Source: GAS188 sp963794475
GTDB taxonomy: Bacteria > Pseudomonadota > Alphaproteobacteria > Rhizobiales > Beijerinckiaceae
DNA length: 64,000 nucleotides
Assembly: GCA_963794475.1 (NCBI GenBank)
Contig: CAWCDW010000003.1
Span: 186,001 to 250,000, forward strand
Direction of reading: 5' to 3'
In this document: positions 1 to 8,329 of the stretch, in pieces
Numbering within the stretch: the first letter of the stretch is position 1
Layout of the letters: each line of letters begins with the position of its first letter
Notes under the pieces: model-generated
What the model saw: the letters and a program-made list of their open reading frames with translations, nothing else
The model's database searches: none
Told to the model about the DNA's origin: nothing
Position numbers and translations under genes: made by a program

Positions 1-571
1 CGATCAGCACCGCTTCCGAGCGACGGTTGAGCATGATATTGCCCGGCAAATCGCCGTGAGCTCCCGCGTCCGTGGTGACGATGGCTTGGGCGAGGCGCTC
101 GATGATGGAGCGGCTGGCGCTCGGTCGCGTGGCGCCGATGAGGCCGACCCTCTCCCCGTTGCGAACCAGGATCTCGGCCGTCGCGAACATCAGGACGAGC
201 GCGCGATCCGCCTTGGCGACGGGCGCGAGATGCGATTTGAACTCCATGGAGCGCGAACGATCTGCCCAGAGCCAGAAGGTTTGCGCCCCCTCCCACTCGC
301 GCTCGCGCACGAAGAGCCGCTCCTCGCGCGCCGAACGTCGCCAATCGACCAGAAGGGCGGCCTCGCCTGGAAGAAAAGGGCGAAACTGCCAGAAGCTTTC
401 GCCGACGCCCGGCCGCCGCCGCCCATGCGCGCCCTGCACCACGCTCGCCGCAATGCGGCGGGCCTCGAGCCCGATGCGTGTGAGGCGCGCCGCGAGGCGC
501 TTCGCCTCGACGACCTGGCCTCGGGCGCGCTCGGCGTCCGGAGTAGGCCTTGATCCCAGCTCTTGCGGCAT
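1..571 (-). CDS. DUF58 domain protein, 3' end cut by window edge
   Basis: This frame starts at an ATG at 571 and stays open to base 1, so only the first 190 or so residues are visible. The reading contains the DUF58 core: a patch reading F-W-Q-F-R-P-F, then V-D-W-R-R-S-A-R, then W-x-D-R-S-R-S-M, followed by a stretch that resembles a von Willebrand factor A fold. DUF58 proteins are membrane-associated partners of MoxR AAA+ ATPases. The gene starts 7 bases after the stop of the MoxR gene at 578, on the same strand, which is the usual MoxR-DUF58 pairing. Its exact role is not known; a chaperone or envelope-related job is inferred from the family. Confidence 0.85.
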   Translation of the reverse strand, partial: MPQELGSRPTPDAERARGQVVEAKRLAARLTRIGLEARRIAASVVQGAHGRRRPGVGESFWQFRPFLPGEAALLVDWRRSAREERLFVREREWEGAQTFWLWADRSRSMEFKSHLAPVAKADRALVLMFATAEILVRNGERVGLIGATRPSASRSIIERLAQAIVTTDAGAHGDLPGNIMLNRRSEAVLI

Positions 572-577
572 TCCCGC

Positions 578-1582
578 TCAGATCCGCGCGACGAGACGCT
601 CAATGACCGTGAGAGGCGTCTGATCTTGGGCGCGCGCCTCATAAGTCAGCGCGAGGCGGTGCTGCAGCACGGGCTTGGCCAAGGCCCGCACATCGTCGAG
701 CGAAGGCGCGAGGCGCCCGTCGATCAGGGCACGCGCGCGAGCCGCGAGCATCAGCGCCTGGCCGGCGCGCGGGCCCGGACCCCAGAGGAGCTTGTCGGCG
801 ACGCCTTCGGCGCCATCGCCCGGTCGGGCGGCCCGCACGAGGTCGAGGATGGCTTCGATCACGCTCTCGCCGACCGGAAGGCGACGCACCAAACGCTGCG
901 CGGCGACGAGATCATCGGCGCTCATCACCGGCGTCGCCTGCGCGTCCTGCGGGCCGGTGGTCTCGATCAGGATGCGCCGCTCGGTCGCGCGATCGGGATG
1001 GTGGATATCGATCTGCAGCAAGAAACGATCGAGCTGCGCCTCCGGCAAGGGGTAAGTGCCTTCCTGCTCGATGGGATTTTGCGTCGCGAGCACGTGGAAG
1101 GGCTGCGGCAGATCGTGGCGCGCGCCGGCCACCGTCACATGCTGCTCTTGCATGGCTTGCAAGAGGGCCGACTGGGTGCGTGGGCTCGCGCGGTTGATCT
1201 CATCGGCCATCAGCAATTGGGTGAAGACCGGCCCCTGGATGAAGCGGAAGGCGCGATGCCCTTCGACCAATTCCTCGAGGATCTCGGCGCCGAGAATGTC
1301 GGAGGGCATGAGATCGGGCGTGAATTGCACGCGCTTCGTCGACAGGCCGAGCACCACGCCCATGGTGTCGACGAGCTTGGTCTTGGCGAGGCCGGGCACT
1401 CCGACCAGCAACGCATGGCCGCCGGCAAGGACGCTTGCGAGCGCGAGCTCGACCACCTCCTGCTGCCCGAAGACGACCTGGCCGATCGCGGCCCTGGCTT
1501 TCGCAGCGAGGGCCGCCACGCTTTCGGCGCGCTGCAAAATCGCTTCATCCATTGACGTGACGTGTTCGCTGTCCACCGGCAT
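578..1582 (-). CDS. MoxR family AAA+ ATPase
   Basis: An AAA+ ATPase of about 334 residues. With a start at 1582, the Walker A motif G-V-P-G-L-A-K-T lies near residues 61-68 and Walker B, L-L-M-A-D-E-I-N, near 123-130. The sensor region A-T-Q-N-P-I-E follows. MoxR proteins act as chaperones that help assemble or activate partner complexes, usually with DUF58 and VWA proteins encoded beside them, as here. I chose 1582 because a purine-rich GAGAGGGAAG lies just upstream; an ATG at 1552 is possible and one at 1630 is less likely. No membrane segment is seen. Confidence 0.88.
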   Translation of the reverse strand: MPVDSEHVTSMDEAILQRAESVAALAAKARAAIGQVVFGQQEVVELALASVLAGGHALLVGVPGLAKTKLVDTMGVVLGLSTKRVQFTPDLMPSDILGAEILEELVEGHRAFRFIQGPVFTQLLMADEINRASPRTQSALLQAMQEQHVTVAGARHDLPQPFHVLATQNPIEQEGTYPLPEAQLDRFLLQIDIHHPDRATERRILIETTGPQDAQATPVMSADDLVAAQRLVRRLPVGESVIEAILDLVRAARPGDGAEGVADKLLWGPGPRAGQALMLAARARALIDGRLAPSLDDVRALAKPVLQHRLALTYEARAQDQTPLTVIERLVARI

Positions 1583-1977
1583 GCGAAGAACTTCCCTCTC
1601 GTCGACGTTAAGGCCGCCCACGGATGCCATTGTGAGCGCAGCTTCGAACTCTCACAAGACGTGCCGAACAGGGCTTTTGTGCGGCGTGATCACAAAGCTG
1701 TGCAAACAGCCGGAGGAAAGGCCAGCAAAACTCATGCCGCGGCGTCGCGGAAGTGCAAAAATACCGACCAGCCCCCGACGAGGATCTCGACAGATTTGGA
1801 CCTGCGCCCACTCAATCTCTAATGAGTTCGCTCGCATCTTCCAGGCCGGCTCTTTCTCTGCTCGAATGGCCGAAACCACCAAAGAAGGTAAAACACGGAT
1901 GATCTCTTTTCAGACCTGCACGCCGCCGCGTGGCGGCGAACCGGCGCCGATGGCCGCGCGAGCTCGAGGATAGGCCC
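1583..1977. other. Divergent intergenic region, nothing firm
   Basis: About 395 bases between the leftward MoxR gene and the rightward glutathione S-transferase gene. It should hold both promoters. I see no convincing gene, repeat or RNA in it. Confidence 0.5.
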
Positions 1978-2670
1978 ATGACTCTTCGCCTCTACGATCT
2001 TGCCGGCGCCGATCCCGAGCGACGCTTCAGCCCTTACTGCTGGCGCATTCGTTTGGCCCTCGCTCATAAGGAGCTGCCTGCCGAGACCATCCCCTGGCGC
2101 TTCACTGAAAAGGACGCGATTGCGCCTTCGGGGCAAGGCCGCGTGCCGGTTCTGGTCGACCGCGAGCGATGGATCGCCAATTCCTGGCCGCTCGCCAATT
2201 ATCTCGAAGACGCCTACGCGGATCGCCGTTCGCTCTTCGGCGGCCCCATCGGACGCCATTTGAGCCGCTTTTACTCGTCATTCGGCGATACGCTCGTCGC
2301 GGCCATCTTCCCTTTTGTCGCGCTCGATATTCTTCATGTGCTGCACGAGAAGGACCGCGATTATTTCCGCAAGACCCGCGAAGAACGCGTCGGCACGACG
2401 CTCGAGGCCTTCACCGTCGATCGCGAACAACGCCTGCCGGCATTCCGCGCAAGCCTCGCGCCGCTGCGCCTCACGCTCAAGGACCAGCCATTTCTCGGCG
2501 GCGAGCGCCCGCTTTATGCCGATTATGCGGTGTTTGGCCCGTTCCAATGGGCGCGCTGCGTCAGCCCCTTCACGCTCCTCGCCGCCGACGATCCGATTCG
2601 ATCTTGGCGCGAGCGCCTGCTCGATGCCTTCGGCGGGCTCGCTCGCGCGGCCCCCGCATTCGATGCCTGA
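1978..2670 (+). CDS. Glutathione S-transferase family protein
   Basis: A 230-residue protein starting M-T-L-R-L-Y-D-L-A-G. The N-terminal third is a thioredoxin-like GST domain with the S-P-Y-C-W-R-I-R patch near residue 18, where the catalytic or glutathione-contacting residue sits, and a later V-P-V-L-V-D motif that carries the conserved cis-proline. The rest is helical, as in the GST C-terminal domain. Substrate is not predictable from sequence. The next gene, a peroxiredoxin-like protein, starts 36 bases downstream and may be co-transcribed, which would fit an oxidative or electrophile defence role. Confidence 0.85.
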   Translation: MTLRLYDLAGADPERRFSPYCWRIRLALAHKELPAETIPWRFTEKDAIAPSGQGRVPVLVDRERWIANSWPLANYLEDAYADRRSLFGGPIGRHLSRFYSSFGDTLVAAIFPFVALDILHVLHEKDRDYFRKTREERVGTTLEAFTVDREQRLPAFRASLAPLRLTLKDQPFLGGERPLYADYAVFGPFQWARCVSPFTLLAADDPIRSWRERLLDAFGGLARAAPAFDA

Positions 2671-2706
2671 ACTTCACAATTCACACTCGACAGAAAGGAA
2701 CCTCCG

Positions 2707-3363
2707 ATGTCTCTCAAGGAACAACTCGCCGAATATCGTGCCGGTTGGTATCAGCGTGTCCCGAGCGAACGTCAGGCGATCATGCAAAGCCACATCGACG
2801 CGCTTCGAAACGGCCCTGTTGCGCAAAAGCGACTGAAGGTCGGCGACCGGGCGCCGGCGATCGTGCTTGGCAACGCCAAGGGAGAAACCGTTGATGTGAG
2901 CCTCTTGCTTCGCGAGGGGCCGGTGATCGTGACCTTCTATCGCGGCGGCTGGTGCCCCTTCTGCAACCTCGAGCTCAAGGCTTACCAAGAGGTGCTCCCG
3001 CAAATCGTGGCGGCCGGCGCTTCCCTCGTCGCGATCAGCCCCGAGAAGCCCGATGATAGCCTGTCAACCGCCGAGAAGAACGCGCTGAGCTTCGAGGTCT
3101 TGAGCGATGTCGGGCAAAAGGTCGGACGCGCCTTCGGGCTCGTTTACGAATTCACGGACGAGCTGAAAAGCGTCTATGTTGGTTTTGGCCTCGATATCCC
3201 GGCGCGAAACGGCTCCGCCGGAGAATGGGCCCTCCCGATATCGGCAACCTATCTCATCGATCCCGACGGCATCATCATATACGCCCATACCGACGCCGAT
3301 TATCGCGATCGCGCCGATCCTCGCGATGTGCTCGAGGTGCTGACGCGTCGCGCGGCGGCATAG
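2707..3363 (+). CDS. Peroxiredoxin-like AhpC/TSA family protein
   Basis: A 218-residue thioredoxin-fold protein. The hallmark is V-T-F-Y-R-G-G-W-C-P-F-C-N near residues 77-90, a CxxC redox motif in the position used by the AhpC/TSA family. Family members reduce peroxides or disulfides in the cytosol; there is no signal peptide. The RBS AGAAAGGA lies 7 bases before the ATG. It sits just after a GST gene, which supports a stress defence context. It is longer than a typical AhpC and belongs to the peroxiredoxin-like branch whose physiological reductant is not established. Confidence 0.85.
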   Translation: MSLKEQLAEYRAGWYQRVPSERQAIMQSHIDALRNGPVAQKRLKVGDRAPAIVLGNAKGETVDVSLLLREGPVIVTFYRGGWCPFCNLELKAYQEVLPQIVAAGASLVAISPEKPDDSLSTAEKNALSFEVLSDVGQKVGRAFGLVYEFTDELKSVYVGFGLDIPARNGSAGEWALPISATYLIDPDGIIIYAHTDADYRDRADPRDVLEVLTRRAAA

Positions 3364-3523
3364 GCTTGCCGTGGACGCGAGTACGAAGCGAGAAATCCCG
3401 GCCAAAGCGGCGGTTGGAACTTAGAGCCGAGGAGCTTGGCGGGCCGCGAGCGGATCCAGCCTTTTGCGTATCCGGCTCGCGGCTCTCTTGGCGAGACCTC
3501 GGAAATCCGCCATCTATAGGCGC

Positions 3524-4126
3524 ATGCGCCGCCTCGCCCCCGACACCGCCGATACGCTTTCCGGCCTGATCGCGGCAAGTGCTCGCAATGGGGAATTGGC
3601 GAAGCCTCGCCCGGTGGAGCGCTGGGATCCGCCCTATTGCGGCGAGATCGACATGCTGATCCGCACCGACGGAACCTGGTTCTACAACGGCTCGCCGATC
3701 GGCAGGGCCGCCTTGGTGCGGCTCTTCGCGTCGATCCTGCGCAAGGATGGTGATCGCTACGTGCTCGTCACCCCGGTCGAGAAGGTGGGCATCAAGGTCG
3801 AGGATGCGCCCTTCCTCGCGACCGCCATGCATGCGCAAGACGCTCCCGAGGGTGAGACCCTCGTGTTCGAGACCAATGTCGGGGACGTGACGCGCGCCGG
3901 ACCCTCCCACCCCTTGCGGTTCGAGAGAGGCGCCCATGACGGCGTCAAGCCTTACGTTCATGTGCGCGGCGGGCTTTGGGCGCGGCTCACGCGCCCGCTC
4001 GCGCACGATCTCGTCGGCATCACCGTCGAGCGCGAGCAGGATGATGAAGCCTGGCTCGGAATTTGCTCGGCGGGCGCTTTCTTTCCGATGTGCCGGGCAA
4101 GCGATATGGCGGAGATGGGAGCGTGA
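3524..4126 (+). CDS. DUF1285 domain protein
   Basis: A 200-residue soluble protein that matches DUF1285: it has the early P-P-Y-C-G-E-I-D-M-L-I patch, the D-G-T-W-F-Y-N-G-S-P-I-G segment and a central V-L-V-T-P-V-E-K motif. The biochemical role of the family is unknown. Its stop overlaps the start of the NUDIX gene by one base, so the two are translationally coupled. In alphaproteobacteria this gene commonly precedes a CoA pyrophosphatase and the CCA transferase, the order seen here. Confidence 0.85.
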   Translation: MRRLAPDTADTLSGLIAASARNGELAKPRPVERWDPPYCGEIDMLIRTDGTWFYNGSPIGRAALVRLFASILRKDGDRYVLVTPVEKVGIKVEDAPFLATAMHAQDAPEGETLVFETNVGDVTRAGPSHPLRFERGAHDGVKPYVHVRGGLWARLTRPLAHDLVGITVEREQDDEAWLGICSAGAFFPMCRASDMAEMGA

Positions 4127-4806
4127 TGCCCGATCCGACCTTGGCGCGACCGCCGAAGGCGGCGCCTCTGACCGCCGAGGACTTTGCCGAAAGGGCCCTG
4201 CGGACGCTGTCGCCGCTTTCATCCCACGCGGCGGGGGAAAGCGAGGCGGCGGCGCCTGATGCCGGTGGCGATCATCGCCTCGACGACGCGCTGCCCTTCA
4301 TCGCCGACCCTTCCGCGATCCGCTCGGCCGCCGTGCTGATCCCCGTGGTGGCACGGCCCGAGGCAACCTTGCTGCTCACGGAACGCGCGGCGGGACTTGC
4401 GGTGCATGCCGGGCAGATCGCCTTTCCCGGCGGCAGGCTGGAAGCCGGTGAGACGGCGCTCGCGGCGGCGATGCGCGAGGCGCAAGAGGAAATCGGCCTT
4501 GCGCCGGAGCTCGTCTCGCCGCTCGGCGCGCTCGACCCCTATCTCACGGGCACCGGCTTTCGGGTGACGCCGATCGTCGCGCTCGTCGACCCCAATCTCG
4601 ATCTCGTCCCCAACCCGATCGAGGTGGCCGGCGTGTTCGAAGCGCCGCTCGGCTTCCTCATGGATCCCGCGAACCATCAGATCCACTCGCGCGAGCTGCG
4701 CGGGCAGACCCGCCGCTTTTACGCGATGCCTTGGGAAGGCCACTATATCTGGGGCGCGACCGCCGGCATCATCCGCATCCTCTACGAACGGGTCTACGGG
4801 CGATGA
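4126..4806 (+). CDS. NUDIX hydrolase, CoA pyrophosphatase type
   Basis: A 226-residue NUDIX enzyme. The full NUDIX box G-x5-E-x7-R-E-x2-E-E-x-G is present near residues 102-124 (starting G-G-R-L-E-A-G-E and ending R-E-A-Q-E-E-I-G). The segment just before it, T-E-R-A-A-G-L-x-V-H-A-G-Q-I-A-F-P-G-G, is typical of the CoA diphosphatase subgroup (UPF0035), so it probably hydrolyses CoA or related nucleoside diphosphate compounds. The start overlaps the DUF1285 stop and its own stop overlaps the DUF6111 start by four bases. Confidence 0.9.
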   Translation: MPDPTLARPPKAAPLTAEDFAERALRTLSPLSSHAAGESEAAAPDAGGDHRLDDALPFIADPSAIRSAAVLIPVVARPEATLLLTERAAGLAVHAGQIAFPGGRLEAGETALAAAMREAQEEIGLAPELVSPLGALDPYLTGTGFRVTPIVALVDPNLDLVPNPIEVAGVFEAPLGFLMDPANHQIHSRELRGQTRRFYAMPWEGHYIWGATAGIIRILYERVYGR

Positions 4807-5075
4807 TCCGATACGTCGACGAGCTCGGCCTGTTTCTTCTGCCTTTCGCGCTTTTCTTACTGTTTCTCGTCGTCTCGGGGCGCGAGGTCTTCGCGCCCGA
4901 GCATTGGCGCGGCGCACGCGGCTGGCTCGCGATCGCGGGTGTCGTTCTCGCGATCGCCGGCCTGGTGACGGAAACGGTCCTGCGCGAGCGCCACGGCGGC
5001 ATCTACCGGCCGGCGCATCTGGAGAATGGGCGCCTCGTGCCAGGCGGCTTCGACGCTCCCGCGGCAAAGCCGTGA
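4803..5075 (+). CDS. DUF6111 family small membrane protein
   Basis: A 90-residue protein with two predicted membrane helices: one in the first 30 residues (rich in L and F) and one around residues 43-60. A short charged tail with a H-G-G-I-Y-R-P-A-H-L-E-N-G motif follows. This matches the DUF6111 family found between the NUDIX and CCA transferase genes in alphaproteobacteria. Function unknown. It overlaps both neighbours (ATGA at the front, GTGA at the end), so it is part of the operon. Confidence 0.8.
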   Translation: MIRYVDELGLFLLPFALFLLFLVVSGREVFAPEHWRGARGWLAIAGVVLAIAGLVTETVLRERHGGIYRPAHLENGRLVPGGFDAPAAKP

Positions 5076-6370
5076 CGGCGCCCGGCATCGACGCAGGGGC
5101 GCGCGCCGCGCTCGAGCATCTGCTCGGCGAGCGGGACGTCGCGGAAGTGCTCGATGCGCTCGATGGCAACGGTGAAGAGACGCGCATCGTCGGCGGTGCC
5201 GTGCGCAACGCGCTAATGGGCTTGCCGGTCACGGAGGTCGATCTCGCCTCGACAGCCGTTCCGAACGAGGTGACGCGCCGTGCCGAGCTCGCCGGTTTCA
5301 AGGCGGTGCCGACCGGGATCGAGCACGGCACCGTGACCCTCGTGCTTCGCGGGCGCCCCTTCGAGGTGACGACCTTGCGCGAGGACATCGCCACCGACGG
5401 CCGTCGGGCCGTGGTGCGCTTCGGGCGCAGCTTCGCGGCCGATGCGCTGCGGCGCGATTTCACCGTGAACGCCTTGTCGCTGGACCGCGCCGGCAGGGTG
5501 CACGACACGGTCGGCGGCTTGGCGGATCTCGCGGCGCGGCGCATTCGCTTCATCGGCGATCCGAAGCTGCGCATCAAGGAGGATTACTTACGCATCCTTC
5601 GCTTCTTCCGTTTTCACGCGAGCTACGCGACGGGCCCGCTCGACGCCGAGGGTTTCGCCGCCGCGATCGGCTTGCGTGAGGGGCTACGCCTTCTGTCGGC
5701 CGAAAGGGTGCGCGACGAGCTTTTGAAACTAATCAAGGCCCCCGCCGCCCCCGCCACGGCACAAGAGATGCTCGCCGGTGGCTTCTGGCCGCTCATTCTC
5801 GGCGGCGTGCCTCATGTGAGCCGCTTCAAGGCCGCCTTGGACGCACCGGCATCGTTTCCCGACATGGCCGGGGGGACGGCACGTCTCGCGGCTCTCGCGG
5901 TGCTCACGAACGAGGATGCGGCGCGCTTGCGCCTAGGCTTGCGCCTCTCGAATGCGCAAGCAGCCTCGCTCGCCGCGATCGCGGGCATCATCGAACGGCT
6001 GCATGGTCCCTCGTCGCGCGAGCCCGACGCCGAAACGAAGCGGGAGATTGCGCGGTTGGTGCTGGATCACGGCGCGGAAAGCGTGCGGATCGCCCTGGCG
6101 ATCGAGACCGCCGGGTGGGGAAGCGCAAGCGTCGCCGAGCTCTCGCGTTTCGCAAGCGCGATGCCGCCGTTCCCCTTCTCCGGCGCCGATCTTCTCAAGC
6201 GCGGCATCGCGGCAGGACCGCAGGTGGGGCGCCTTCTGGCGCAAGCGCGCGAGGACTGGATCAACGAGGGTTGCCCGCTCGAGAAGGCCGCCTTGGCCGC
6301 CATCCTTAACCGGGCAACGGGGCGCGAAACCGGGGACCGGCTCCCCCGCCCTTCTCAGGCTCCAAAATAA
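5072..6370 (+). CDS. cca: CCA tRNA nucleotidyltransferase
   Basis: A 432-residue enzyme of the class II nucleotidyltransferase fold that adds or repairs the 3' CCA of tRNA. The signature V-G-G-A-V-R-N-A-L-M-G with the downstream acidic patch V-D-L-A-S-T is near residues 35-57, and R-R-D-F-T-V-N-A-L plus the R-I-L-R-F-F-R-F-H motif follow. The canonical VRD is VRN here, a minor change also seen in related bacteria. The start is a GTG at 5072 overlapping the DUF6111 stop; no better start is visible. Poly(A) polymerase is the alternative in this superfamily, but the context favours the CCA enzyme. Confidence 0.9.
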   Translation: MTAPGIDAGARAALEHLLGERDVAEVLDALDGNGEETRIVGGAVRNALMGLPVTEVDLASTAVPNEVTRRAELAGFKAVPTGIEHGTVTLVLRGRPFEVTTLREDIATDGRRAVVRFGRSFAADALRRDFTVNALSLDRAGRVHDTVGGLADLAARRIRFIGDPKLRIKEDYLRILRFFRFHASYATGPLDAEGFAAAIGLREGLRLLSAERVRDELLKLIKAPAAPATAQEMLAGGFWPLILGGVPHVSRFKAALDAPASFPDMAGGTARLAALAVLTNEDAARLRLGLRLSNAQAASLAAIAGIIERLHGPSSREPDAETKREIARLVLDHGAESVRIALAIETAGWGSASVAELSRFASAMPPFPFSGADLLKRGIAAGPQVGRLLAQAREDWINEGCPLEKAALAAILNRATGRETGDRLPRPSQAPK

Positions 6371-6451
6371 AAGGGGCCCTTTCGCGACATGGGTCCGGGA
6401 TGATTCGCCAGCTCCGCGGAAAGCCGTTATCCTCGTCGAAGGGTGAGTTCC

Positions 6452-6772
6452 ATGGATGACAGCGATCCTCACCGCCCAGGCGGCGGCCATGGCCAAGGCG
6501 AGATACGCGAGACGCCGCGCGACGTGGCGCGGCGGCTGAAAAGCCGCTCGCAGGCGCGCGCCCGTGCCGAGACGCAAAGGGCGGCTTCATCTCAAAGCGA
6601 CGGCTTCATTCGCCAGACATACGCGTTGCCCCGCGACGAGGCGCGCGACAGGGCGCGCGATTGGTTTCACCGCTATCCCAAGGCGGCCTATATGACGCGG
6701 GTCGAGAGCTGGCGGCAATTGCCGGACGGTGTCATCGAATTCACCATGCGGCGCCTGCCGACGGCGGATTGA
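6452..6772 (+). CDS. Conserved hypothetical small protein
   Basis: A 106-residue, very charged protein. The first half is rich in Arg, Ala and Gln and looks disordered; the second half, with R-D-W-F-H-R-Y-P-K-A-A-Y and V-E-S-W-R-Q-L-P-D-G, could form a small folded domain. The RBS AAGGGTGAG lies 8 bases before the ATG at 6452; a GTG at 6443 is a possible alternative. I do not recognise a family. It follows the cca gene by 81 bases on the same strand. Confidence 0.7.
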   Translation: MDDSDPHRPGGGHGQGEIRETPRDVARRLKSRSQARARAETQRAASSQSDGFIRQTYALPRDEARDRARDWFHRYPKAAYMTRVESWRQLPDGVIEFTMRRLPTAD

Positions 6773-6903
6773 GCTCTTTTCCGCTCGCCTGACTTGCAAG
6801 CGCGCGCCGACTAAAACCGCGGCGCTCGAATGCATGTTGCGCCAATTTTCAGGCTACGGAGCGCCGCGGCGAACCGCCCCAATTTCTCGAGCTGTCTCTT
6901 CAG

Positions 6904-6929
6904 GGAACCAATGCGCGTCGGCGCGCGTA
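6904..6929 (+). promoter_or_regulatory. Predicted EcfG-type promoter for the DUF1328 gene
   Basis: GGAAC at 6904-6908, a 17-base spacer, then CGTA at 6926-6929. The known EcfG consensus in alphaproteobacteria is GGAAC-N16/17-CGTT, so only the last base differs. It lies about 75 bases before the DUF1328 start codon, and the EcfG gene itself is next door. Confidence 0.6.
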
Positions 6930-7001
6930 ACGAGCCTGTATGAAGGCGGCTATCCTGTCGTTGAACATCCTAGGCTTTGGCTCCACGAGAAGGAACGGAT
7001 C

Positions 7002-7184
7002 ATGAATTTCGGCAATCTGCTGCATTGGGCCATCATTTTTCTCGTGATCGCGATCGTCGCGGCACTGCTCGGATTTGGCGGTCTCGCGGGGACTGCCATG
7101 GAAGGCGCGCGCATCTTGTTCTGGGTCGCGATCGTGCTTGCCGTGCTCGCGTTCCTCTTCAACTTCATGCGCGGGCGGGCGTAG
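7002..7184 (+). CDS. DUF1328 family small membrane protein
   Basis: A 60-residue protein with two hydrophobic helices and the family pattern L-L-x-W-A-I-I-F-L-V-I-A-I-V-A-A, then G-F-G-G-L-A-G-T-A. DUF1328 (YtjA-like) proteins are tiny inner-membrane proteins often induced by stress. The RBS GAGAAGGA is 7 bases before the ATG. The predicted EcfG promoter upstream and the neighbouring stress sigma cassette suggest it belongs to the general stress regulon, which is an inference. Confidence 0.88.
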   Translation: MNFGNLLHWAIIFLVIAIVAALLGFGGLAGTAMEGARILFWVAIVLAVLAFLFNFMRGRA

Positions 7185-7333
7185 AATACGATTTCGGAAA
7201 AGGACCCACGTCGTTTCCGAAACTCTCATGCTCGATCGGTCCGCGAGCGAGTGATGGCTTTGACGAACTGAAGCCATCATTCGCGAGAAGCGCCCAAGAG
7301 CCTCGCGGGCTTCAAACGAGAAGGGGCTCGCGT

Positions 7334-7930
7334 TCAGCGCGTCTGAGGCGAAGAAAAATCGGCCGGGCCGCGCCCGTGCTCGTCCGAAGGGTCAGCGTCG
7401 CCGCGAAAATCGCCCTCGCCATTGAGCTCGTGCAGCCCAAGCGTGGCCGCGAGACGCTGGCGTGCACGGTTGACCCGGCTCTTGATGGTGCCGACCGCGC
7501 AACCGCAAATCTTCGCCGCTTCATCATAAGAGAAGCCGGAAGCGCCGATGAGGACGAGGGCCTCGCGCTGCTCTTGCGGCACGGCGTTCAATGCCGATTT
7601 GAAATCCGCCATGTCGAGATGGGCGATCTGGGCCGGTTGCGTCACGAGCCCCGCCGCGTAACTGCCATCCGCATCCTCGACCTCGCGCCAGCGCTTGCGG
7701 TATTCGGAATAGGCCGTGTTGCGCAAAATCGTGAACAGCCAAGTCTTCAGATTCGTGCCCTGCACGAAGCTTTGCTGATTGGCCCACGCCTTGATCAAGG
7801 TTTCCTGGACAAGATCATCCGCACGGTCGGACGTGGCGCCGAGCGAACGTGCGAAAGCCCTCAGGCTTGGAATGGTGGTCAACAGTTCCCGAGTGAAAAA
7901 GCCGGCCTCCTGCGTATCGGCTCTCGTCAT
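7334..7930 (-). CDS. ecfG: EcfG-type ECF sigma factor of the general stress response
   Basis: A 198-residue sigma-70 factor with regions 2 and 4 only. Region 2 shows D-D-L-V-Q-E-T-L-I-K-A-W and T-W-L-F-T-I-L-R-N-T; region 4 shows F-S-Y-D-E-A-A-K-I-C-G-C-A-V-G-T-I-K-S-R-V-N-R-A-R. It overlaps the nepR gene by four bases and phyR is divergent, the classical arrangement of the PhyR-NepR-EcfG module. The protein directs RNA polymerase to GGAAC-type promoters once NepR is sequestered by phosphorylated PhyR. A disordered, acidic C-terminal tail of about 25 residues follows region 4. Confidence 0.93.
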   Translation of the reverse strand: MTRADTQEAGFFTRELLTTIPSLRAFARSLGATSDRADDLVQETLIKAWANQQSFVQGTNLKTWLFTILRNTAYSEYRKRWREVEDADGSYAAGLVTQPAQIAHLDMADFKSALNAVPQEQREALVLIGASGFSYDEAAKICGCAVGTIKSRVNRARQRLAATLGLHELNGEGDFRGDADPSDEHGRGPADFSSPQTR

Positions 7931-8109
7931 CTCGGCTTCGATTCCTTTTCAGCCAACGCGCGCAGAAGATCGACGAACTTATCGGGAATCGGCTCAGCTT
8001 CGAGCTGTTCGTAAAGCAGGCGCAGCTTGCGCCCGATCTGCTTTTGCGCCTCGTCACTGAGACTCGGCGCTTCCTCCTGCTCGTCCGGCTGGGGATTATG
8101 AGGCATCAT
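7927..8109 (-). CDS. nepR: NepR family anti-sigma factor
   Basis: A 60-residue protein with the NepR core I-G-R-K-L-R-L-L-Y-E-Q-L-E-A-E-P-I-P-D-K-F-x-D-L-L. The core is two amphipathic helices that bind either EcfG or the sigma-like domain of PhyR. Two adjacent ATG codons (8109 and 8106) could start it. Its stop overlaps the ecfG start, so the sigma factor and its inhibitor are translated together. An EcfG promoter lies upstream, implying autoregulation. Confidence 0.9.
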   Translation of the reverse strand: MMPHNPQPDEQEEAPSLSDEAQKQIGRKLRLLYEQLEAEPIPDKFVDLLRALAEKESKPR

Positions 8110-8189
8110 CTGGGCCCTGGCAAACCTGGCAGCGGAACCCTTGCCATCGGCAAAGCCGCTGGGCAATCCCCGCAGAACATCCCGACTTG

Positions 8190-8214
8190 GACGCGCGAAG
8201 CGCAGTTTTGTTCC
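8190..8214 (-). promoter_or_regulatory. Predicted EcfG-type promoter for nepR-ecfG
   Basis: On the minus strand, GGAAC (8214-8210), a 16-base spacer, then CGTC (8193-8190). The consensus is GGAAC-N16/17-CGTT. It sits about 80 bases upstream of nepR and fits the known positive autoregulation of EcfG. Confidence 0.65.
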
Positions 8215-8329
8215 GCTCCAGGCCTTTCTGGGGATAATCTCGTATCATAGACTTCGTTGACAACGAGTTGACAAGCATTTTTCCACCGCTATTGCCGACA
8301 AGGTCTTCGCCGCACGGAGGGAGGCAGCT